Shown here one piece after another: positions 5,969 through 10,783 of a stretch of 10,783 bases of DNA. Below the pieces are notes generated by a model, which ran no database searches, had not been told where the DNA came from, and was given only the letters and a program-made list of their open reading frames with translations. Source of the DNA: Pseudomonadota bacterium (lineage in GTDB: Bacteria; Pseudomonadota; Gammaproteobacteria; Burkholderiales; Burkholderiaceae_C); NCBI GenBank assembly GCA_023410975.1, contig JAEYPG010000291.1:1-10783 (forward strand). Direction: 5' to 3'. Position 1 is the stretch's first letter, and every line of letters starts with the position of its first letter. Position numbers and translations under genes: made by a program.

Positions 5969-7195
5969 ATGAGCGAACTGACCATAGACCACCCTGAGGC
6001 AGCGGCACGCGAGGAATCTGCCGTTGGCGTGGCCGGCTTGAACAACCGTGCCGCCGCACTGTTGCCCGAATTTCGCCAGGGTGCGGAAGAAAGGGAGCTG
6101 CGGCGCCAACTGCCGCATGAGCAGATTCGACGCATCGGCAGCGAAAAGCTGTTGACTTGGCGCATTCCCGGGATTTACGGCGGCCCGGGTGCGTCGGTGC
6201 GCGAAACGGTGCAATTCGTCATCGACGTGGCGGCCGTGGATTCCAACATTGCCCAGGCGCTGCGGCCGAGTTTTCTTTTCGTTGAAGGCCTGCTGGCAAA
6301 CGGTGACGAAACACTGCGCCGGCGCTGGCTGCCGCGCTATCTGCGCGGCGACGTGTTCGGCAATGCCGGCTGGGAAATCGGCGGGGCCAATGGCGCCATC
6401 AGCTCGCGCATCGTGCGCGACGGCGAGCGTTACCGCGCCACCGGCAGCAAGTACTACAGCACCGGCAGCCTGTATGCGGACTGGATCAGCGCCGCGGCAC
6501 TGGACGAGAACGGGCACGAAGTGAGATTCATGCTGCCCGTGCACCGCCGCGGCCTGGAACTGGTGGACGATTTCGACGCCATGGGCCAGCGCCTCACGGC
6601 CAGCGGCACCACCAACCTCGTGGACGTGGAAGTATTTCCCGAAGAAATCATTCCCTCGCCGCTGCAACTCGAAGGCCAAAGCCGGCGCAGCATCGTGACG
6701 CCCTTTGCCCAGCTTTTCTTGGCGGCGGTGGAGGCCGGCGTGGCGCGCAATGCATTGGCGGATGCCGTGAATTTCGCGCGCCACCATGCCCGGCCCATCA
6801 AGCACAGCCCGGCCAGCCGCTCGGTGGACGACCCTTATGTGGAATTCAGCGTGGGCGAGATTTCGGCCCAGGCCTATGCGGCCGAGGCCGTGGTGCTGCG
6901 GGCGGCGGAGCGCATCGATGCGGCCTGGGTTGAAGGCCTGACGGAGGAAGCCATTTCCGCCGCGGCCATCGAGGTGGCGCAAGCTCAATATGTGGCGGCC
7001 GCGGCGGCGCTGAGGGCGGCCGAATTGATATTCGACGTGGGCGGCGCCTCCACCACGGCCCGCAAGCACAACCTCGACCGCCACTGGCGCAATGCCCGCA
7101 CCGTGGCGAACCACAACCCTCGCCACTGGAAGGCCGCCGTGGTGGGCGCCTGGCACCTCAAGGGCACGCCGCCGCCGCTGTCGGGACTGTTCTGA
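5969..7195 (+). CDS. SfnB/DszC-like flavin-dependent monooxygenase (acyl-CoA dehydrogenase fold)
   Basis: 408 residues, the normal length for the SfnB branch of acyl-CoA-dehydrogenase-fold enzymes. Relatives include the dibenzothiophene monooxygenase DszC and SfnB, a sulfur-acquisition oxidoreductase. They use reduced flavin and oxygen to oxidise or cleave sulfur compounds rather than dehydrogenating acyl-CoA. Family marks seen are GLLANGDETLRRRWLPRYL (107-125), FGNAGWE (130-136), KYYSTGSLYADW (161-172), GQRLTASGT (206-214), RHHARPI (271-277) and the diagnostic C-terminal HNLDRHWRNARTVANHNP (367-384) followed by a GTPPP tail. The ATG at 5969 has no clear Shine-Dalgarno, but its product starts where relatives do and no in-frame ATG, GTG or TTG lies between it and the stop at 5870. 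It is the first gene of the cluster. A partner flavin reductase would be needed and is not in the window. Confidence 0.83.
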   Translation: MSELTIDHPEAAAREESAVGVAGLNNRAAALLPEFRQGAEERELRRQLPHEQIRRIGSEKLLTWRIPGIYGGPGASVRETVQFVIDVAAVDSNIAQALRPSFLFVEGLLANGDETLRRRWLPRYLRGDVFGNAGWEIGGANGAISSRIVRDGERYRATGSKYYSTGSLYADWISAAALDENGHEVRFMLPVHRRGLELVDDFDAMGQRLTASGTTNLVDVEVFPEEIIPSPLQLEGQSRRSIVTPFAQLFLAAVEAGVARNALADAVNFARHHARPIKHSPASRSVDDPYVEFSVGEISAQAYAAEAVVLRAAERIDAAWVEGLTEEAISAAAIEVAQAQYVAAAAALRAAELIFDVGGASTTARKHNLDRHWRNARTVANHNPRHWKAAVVGAWHLKGTPPPLSGLF

Positions 7196-7221
7196 TTTCC
7201 TGGCGCCACCCCAGCCGCGCA

Positions 7222-7245
7222 ACGCCGCGCGGCGGCGTCTTTCTT
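7222..7245 (+). terminator. Intergenic terminator-like hairpin or attenuator
   Basis: ACGCCGC (7222-7228) pairs with GCGGCGT (7232-7238) across a 3-base loop, followed by a T-rich run TCTTTCTTA. It lies in the 72-bp gap between two genes that otherwise look co-transcribed. It may reduce read-through (differential expression) or mean that the next gene has its own promoter. Confidence 0.5.
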
Positions 7246-7267
7246 ATCTGCCACGCATCACACCACC

Positions 7268-8551
7268 ATGCCGCATGCCGACGTGACGCTGCGCCATTCC
7301 TCGGACGAGGCCCTTGCCGCCTACGCCGAAGAATTGGCTGAGGAAATCGCCAGAACTGCACGTTTTTATGACGACGCCGGCGATTTCCCTTCCGAACATT
7401 TTGATTTGCTGCGCGATCGCGGCGCCTTGAAACTCACCATTCCCAAGGAACTTGGCGGACGCGGCTTGTCGCTGTACGAATTCCTGCTGTTCCAGGAGCG
7501 GCTGGCCCAGGGCAGCGCTTCCACCGCACTGTCGCTGGGCTGGCACCTGATGGCTTTTGCCTACCTGGGTTTCGACCTGCACTGGCCGCGGCCCGCATTT
7601 GAAAAACTGTGCCATGACGTGGTGCGGGACGGCGACCTGGTGAACATATTGATCACCGAGCGCGACGCCGGCAACCTGCTGCGCGGCGGCCCGGCTTCCA
7701 CCACCGCGCGCCGCGCGGCACAGGGCTACGTGATCAACGGCCGCAAGGCTTTCTGCTCAGCGGCACCGGCTCTCAAGCAAATGATCGTTTACGCCTGGGT
7801 CGAGGAGGAGGGCCGCATGGCGGAATTCCTGGTGCCGCGCTCGGACCGGGTGCGCGTGATCAGGAACTGGAACAGCCTGGGCATGCGCAGCACCGGCAGC
7901 GACGATATCGAGTTCGACGAAGTGCTGGTACCGCACGAAGCGCGCCTGAGCGACGTGGTGAAAGGTCAGCCCAGCAGCTTCACCACCGGCAGCCGGGTAT
8001 TCGGGCTGCAGGTCGCGGCGGTGTATTTGGGCATCGCGGTATCGGCAAGGAATTTCATTCTCGATTTCGCCGACCGGCAGCACAGCGCCAGCCTGGGCGG
8101 CAGCATTCTGGAAGCGCCGCAGGTGCAGCAGAAGATCGGAGAGATCGAGTTGCTGCTGGCCTCGTCCAAGACCCAGCTTTATGGCCTGGCCGCGCACTGG
8201 GAGCGCCACGACGCGCTGAAACACCGGCTGCACAACGAGGTATGGGCCACCAAGCACGCCGTGACCAACAACGCGGTGCGCGTGGTGGAGTTGGCCATGG
8301 GCATTGCCGGCGGTCATGGCCTGTCGCGCGATTTGCCGCTGGAACGCCATTTCCGCGACGTGCTGTGCGGACTTCACAACCCGCCGCAGAACGACATGGT
8401 GATTTCCACGCTGGCGCAGTCGGCCATCCAGGCGCAGCGCGAGCGGCGTGAAGCCGGGCATTCGCCACGCCCGGCGGCAAGCACAGCCCGTTCGACGCCC
8501 ATTCCTGAAGTTTCCAGGCCGGCGCGCGAGGCGGAAGCCGCCGCGCACTGA
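7268..8551 (+). CDS. Acyl-CoA-dehydrogenase-fold flavoprotein, probable monooxygenase-type
   Basis: 427 residues. Domain order follows the fold: an N-terminal helical part with LTIPKELGGRGLSLYEFLLF (56-75), a central beta domain with ITERDAGN (129-136) and NWNSLGMRSTGSDDIEFDEV (200-219), then a C-terminal helical domain with MGIAGGHGLSRDLPLERHFRD (344-364). At the place where medium- and short-chain acyl-CoA dehydrogenases carry the catalytic Glu (a YEGT-like motif), this protein reads GLHNPPQND (368-376), so ordinary alpha,beta-dehydrogenation is doubtful. From memory, the similar B. subtilis YdbM belongs to a sulfur-responsive regulon, which suits the context here. The last 35 or so residues are a Pro/Ala/Arg-rich tail likely to be disordered. 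The start ATG at 7268 lacks a clear Shine-Dalgarno. The next gene starts 32 bases after the stop, suggesting one transcript. Confidence 0.82.
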   Translation: MPHADVTLRHSSDEALAAYAEELAEEIARTARFYDDAGDFPSEHFDLLRDRGALKLTIPKELGGRGLSLYEFLLFQERLAQGSASTALSLGWHLMAFAYLGFDLHWPRPAFEKLCHDVVRDGDLVNILITERDAGNLLRGGPASTTARRAAQGYVINGRKAFCSAAPALKQMIVYAWVEEEGRMAEFLVPRSDRVRVIRNWNSLGMRSTGSDDIEFDEVLVPHEARLSDVVKGQPSSFTTGSRVFGLQVAAVYLGIAVSARNFILDFADRQHSASLGGSILEAPQVQQKIGEIELLLASSKTQLYGLAAHWERHDALKHRLHNEVWATKHAVTNNAVRVVELAMGIAGGHGLSRDLPLERHFRDVLCGLHNPPQNDMVISTLAQSAIQAQRERREAGHSPRPAASTARSTPIPEVSRPAREAEAAAH

Positions 8552-8583
8552 GTTCCGATTTCCTTCCTCACCCACGGATCGCC

Positions 8584-9942
8584 ATGGCCCACAAGCACAT
8601 CGTCCTCAACGCGTTCAATGAAAACTGCGTGGGACACATCAACCACGGCCTGTGGACGCACCCGCGCGACCGCAGCACCGAATACAACACGATCGAATAC
8701 TGGACCGGCCTGGCCTGCACGCTGGAGCGCGGCCTGTTCGACGGGCTGTTCATCGCCGACATCCTGGGCGTCTACGACGTCTACAACGGCGGCCTGGACC
8801 TGACGCTGCGCGAGGCGGTGCAGCTGCCCATCAACGACCCGACGCTGCTGGTGTCGGCCATGGCGGCGGCCACCTCGCACCTGGGCTTCGGCGTCACGGT
8901 CAACGTGCTGTCGGAGCATCCGTACCTGCTGGCGCGGCGCTTCTCCACGCTGGACCACCTCACGCGCGGGCGATTCGGCTGGAACATCGTCACCGGCTAC
9001 CTGGACAGCGCGGCGCGCGCCATCGGACAGGACAACCAGATCCTGCACGACGAGCGCTACGAGCGCGCCGACGAATGCCTGGAGGTGCTCTACAAGCTGC
9101 TGGAAGGCAGCTGGGAAGACGGTGCGGTGCGCCGCGACCGGGAGCACCGCGTCTTCGCCGACCCGGCACGGGTGCACGCGGTGCGGCACCACGGCCGCTA
9201 CTACGACGTGGAGGGCGTGCACCTGAGCGAGCCCTCGCCGCAGCGCACGCCGGTGCTGTACCAGGCCGGTACCTCGGGACGCGGGCAGCGCTTCGCGGCG
9301 CGGCACGCGGAAGCCGTCTTCGTCGGCGGCGTCCACAAGCCGGCCGTGCGCGAGACGGTGCAGTCGCTGCGCGCGGCGGCGGCGCTGGCCGGGCGGCGGC
9401 CGGAGGACCTGAAGATCGTGCTGGGCGTCAGCGTGGTGCCCGGCGCCACCGCCGCCGAGGCGCGCGACAAGCACGCGGAATACGTGCGCTACGCCAACCC
9501 CGAGGCGGGCCTGGCGCACTTCGCCTCCAGCGTGGGCGTGGACCTGGCGCGCTACGGGCTGGACGACCCCATCCAGCTGGACACGACCAACGCCATCCAG
9601 TCCGCCGCGAAGGCGATCCAGCAACTCGGCGGCACGCGGCGCCAGCTGCTGGAGCACTTCAAGCTCGGCGGCCGCTACCCGGCCATCGTGGGCGACGCCG
9701 CGCAGGTGGCCGACGAGCTGCAGGCCTGGGTGGAGGAGACCGGCATCGACGGCTTCAACCTCACCCGCACCGTGGTGCCCGAGAGCTTCGAGGACTTCGT
9801 GGACCTCGTGGTGCCCGAGCTGCAGAACCGCGGCCTGCACAAGAGCGCCTACGCCCCGGGCAGCCTGCGCCACAAGCTCTTTGGCGAGGGCGACCGCCTG
9901 CCCGAACGCCACGCCGCGGCGCAGTTCCGGCGGCTGCGCTGA
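8584..9942 (+). CDS. NtaA/SnaA/DmoA-family FMN-dependent monooxygenase (luciferase-like fold)
   Basis: 452 residues, matching the NtaA-type branch of flavin-dependent TIM-barrel monooxygenases (nitrilotriacetate monooxygenase, dimethylsulfide monooxygenase DmoA, pristinamycin SnaA). The fold motifs seen are EYWTGLACTLERGLFDGLFI (38-57), the flavin-site stretch RGRFGWNIVTGYLDSAAR (128-145) preceded by LSEHPYLLARRFSTLDHL (109-126), EPSPQRTPVLYQAGTSGRG (216-234), and the C-terminal TGIDGFNLTRTVVPESFEDF (386-405) with VDLVVPELQNRG. These enzymes take FMNH2 from a separate reductase and insert oxygen next to N or S, often cleaving the C-N or C-S bond. Placement between SfnB-like and MetQ-like genes favours a sulfur substrate. 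Codon use is much more GC3-biased than in the two genes before it. No strong Shine-Dalgarno was seen; GGA lies nearby upstream. Confidence 0.88.
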   Translation: MAHKHIVLNAFNENCVGHINHGLWTHPRDRSTEYNTIEYWTGLACTLERGLFDGLFIADILGVYDVYNGGLDLTLREAVQLPINDPTLLVSAMAAATSHLGFGVTVNVLSEHPYLLARRFSTLDHLTRGRFGWNIVTGYLDSAARAIGQDNQILHDERYERADECLEVLYKLLEGSWEDGAVRRDREHRVFADPARVHAVRHHGRYYDVEGVHLSEPSPQRTPVLYQAGTSGRGQRFAARHAEAVFVGGVHKPAVRETVQSLRAAAALAGRRPEDLKIVLGVSVVPGATAAEARDKHAEYVRYANPEAGLAHFASSVGVDLARYGLDDPIQLDTTNAIQSAAKAIQQLGGTRRQLLEHFKLGGRYPAIVGDAAQVADELQAWVEETGIDGFNLTRTVVPESFEDFVDLVVPELQNRGLHKSAYAPGSLRHKLFGEGDRLPERHAAAQFRRLR

Positions 9943-9981
9943 CTCCTTTCCCCGCTTCCCACAGAAAACACACGCATCACC

Positions 9982-10783
9982 ATGAAAACCACCCGACTGC
10001 TCACCACTTTCCTCGTCAGCGTCCTCGTCTGGGGCGCCGCGCAGGCGCAGACGCTCAAGGTCGGTGCCTCGGCCGGCGTGCACGCCGACACCATGGAGGC
10101 CGCGGCGCGCGAGGCGCGCAAGCAGGGCCTGGACGTGAAGGTGATCGAGTTCACCGACTGGACCACGCCCAACACCGCGCTGCAGGCCGGCGACCTGGAC
10201 ATCAACTACTTCCAGCACCAGGCCTTCCTGGACAACGCCATCAAGGAGCGCGGCTACAAGTTCGCCGTGGCCGGCATCGGCGTGCTGCCCAACATCGGCC
10301 TGTTCTCCTACCGCATCAAGAAGTTCGAGGAGCTCAAGGACGGTGCCCGGGTGGCCGTCGCCAGCGACCCGGTGAACCAGGGCCGCGGCCTGGCGCTGCT
10401 GGAGAAGGCCGGGCTCATCAAGCTCAAGGACGGCGTGGGCGTGCGCGGCACCGTCAACGACATCGTGTCCAACCCGAAGAAGCTCAAGTTCGCCGAGGTG
10501 GAAGGCCCGCAGCTCGTGCGCGCCATCGACGACGTGGACCTGGCGCAGGGCATTCCCGCGCACTTCGTCAGCGCCGGCAAGCCGCAGGTCGCCACCGCCG
10601 GGCTGCTCTACACCGGCGTGTCTGACGTGTATTTCGCCATCCGCTTCGTGACCCGGCAGGACAACGTGAACGACCCGCGCGTCAGGAAGTTCGTGAAGAT
10701 CTTCCAGGAGTCCAAGGCCGTGCGCGACGAGGTGCACAAGCTCTTCGGCGGCGAGGCCAAGCTGTACTCCCTGCCCTGGCTGA
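9982..10783 (+). CDS. MetQ/NlpA-family periplasmic substrate-binding protein, 3' end beyond window
   Basis: 267 codons are visible and the frame is still open at the last base. Family members are about 270 residues, so little is missing. It starts with a Sec signal peptide MKTTRLLTTFLVSVLVWGAA with likely cleavage after AQA (residue 22). No lipobox Cys is present, so this is a soluble periplasmic protein rather than a lipoprotein like E. coli MetQ. Family motifs are LKVGASAGVHADTME (25-39), DWTTPNTALQAGDLDINYFQ (59-78) with HQAFLDN, FEELKDGARVAVASDP (115-130), GRGLALLEKAGLIKLKDGVG (134-153) and NDIVSNPKKLKFAEVE (159-174). Such proteins feed a MetN/MetI ABC importer, whose genes would be expected to the right. 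It starts 39 bases after the monooxygenase stop, so it is probably in the same operon. It presumably captures the compound, or a related amino acid, that the oxygenases process. Confidence 0.88.
   Translation, partial: MKTTRLLTTFLVSVLVWGAAQAQTLKVGASAGVHADTMEAAAREARKQGLDVKVIEFTDWTTPNTALQAGDLDINYFQHQAFLDNAIKERGYKFAVAGIGVLPNIGLFSYRIKKFEELKDGARVAVASDPVNQGRGLALLEKAGLIKLKDGVGVRGTVNDIVSNPKKLKFAEVEGPQLVRAIDDVDLAQGIPAHFVSAGKPQVATAGLLYTGVSDVYFAIRFVTRQDNVNDPRVRKFVKIFQESKAVRDEVHKLFGGEAKLYSLPWL

Noticed and set aside
5855..7222. A 455-codon minus-strand open frame opposite the SfnB-like gene
   Set aside because: The plus-strand frame matches a known enzyme family from end to end, and the opposite product is compositionally an antisense shadow.
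8652..10625. A 657-codon plus-strand open frame across the NtaA-like and MetQ-like genes
   Set aside because: It is the out-of-frame reading of both real genes and gives an Arg/Ala/Gly/Pro-rich product.
8374..10737. A 787-codon open frame on the minus strand
   Set aside because: It lies antisense to three well-supported genes. Its product is a low-complexity His/Arg/Ala/Val/Leu-rich string with no domain, as expected opposite GC3-rich coding sequence.

Overview
The window is GC-rich with a strong G/C third-position bias. Gene content (a KGSADH-type aldehyde dehydrogenase, a LysR/YdcZ divergent pair, a YidB-like protein, and an SfnB, NtaA-type monooxygenase and MetQ-family cluster) fits a betaproteobacterium of the Burkholderiales, probably a Comamonadaceae member (Acidovorax/Variovorax-like). 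That placement is an inference from gene content and composition, not from a marker gene. No rRNA, tRNA, CRISPR array, transposase or phage gene was seen.

Layout. (1) Bases 1-1346 hold the 3' part of an aldehyde dehydrogenase gene of the alpha-ketoglutaric semialdehyde dehydrogenase type, closed by a strong intrinsic terminator (1385-1427). (2) A small YdcZ/DUF606 membrane transporter gene (1511-1963, minus) diverges from a LysR-family regulator gene (2098-2994, plus). The 134-bp AT-rich gap between them carries a TTGTA-N11-TACAA dyad, the usual arrangement for a LysR regulator controlling its neighbour. (3) A minus-strand gene (3064-4902) encodes an unrecognised outer-membrane-type lipoprotein with a coiled-coil stalk and five Asp-box repeats. 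It uses a TTG start with a good Shine-Dalgarno and a visible promoter. (4) A second minus-strand gene (5060-5653) encodes a Gly/Leu-expanded YidB/DUF937 protein. (5) A 315-bp leader with three dyads and an orphan Shine-Dalgarno precedes four co-directional genes. These are an SfnB/DszC-like flavin monooxygenase, a second acyl-CoA-dehydrogenase-fold protein without the usual catalytic Glu context, an NtaA/DmoA-type FMN monooxygenase, and a MetQ/NlpA-family periplasmic binding protein cut by the window end.

The block from 5969 to the right edge is the most interesting part. Three flavin-dependent oxidoreductases of families repeatedly tied to organosulfur use sit beside a methionine-type ABC binding protein. 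Together they look like an uptake-plus-oxidation module for scavenging sulfur from an organic sulfur compound such as a thioether, sulfone or modified cysteine/methionine. The substrate cannot be read from the sequence. Codon use changes between the two acyl-CoA-dehydrogenase-fold genes (more GAA, more AT) and the last two genes (almost all G/C third positions), so the module may have been assembled from two sources.
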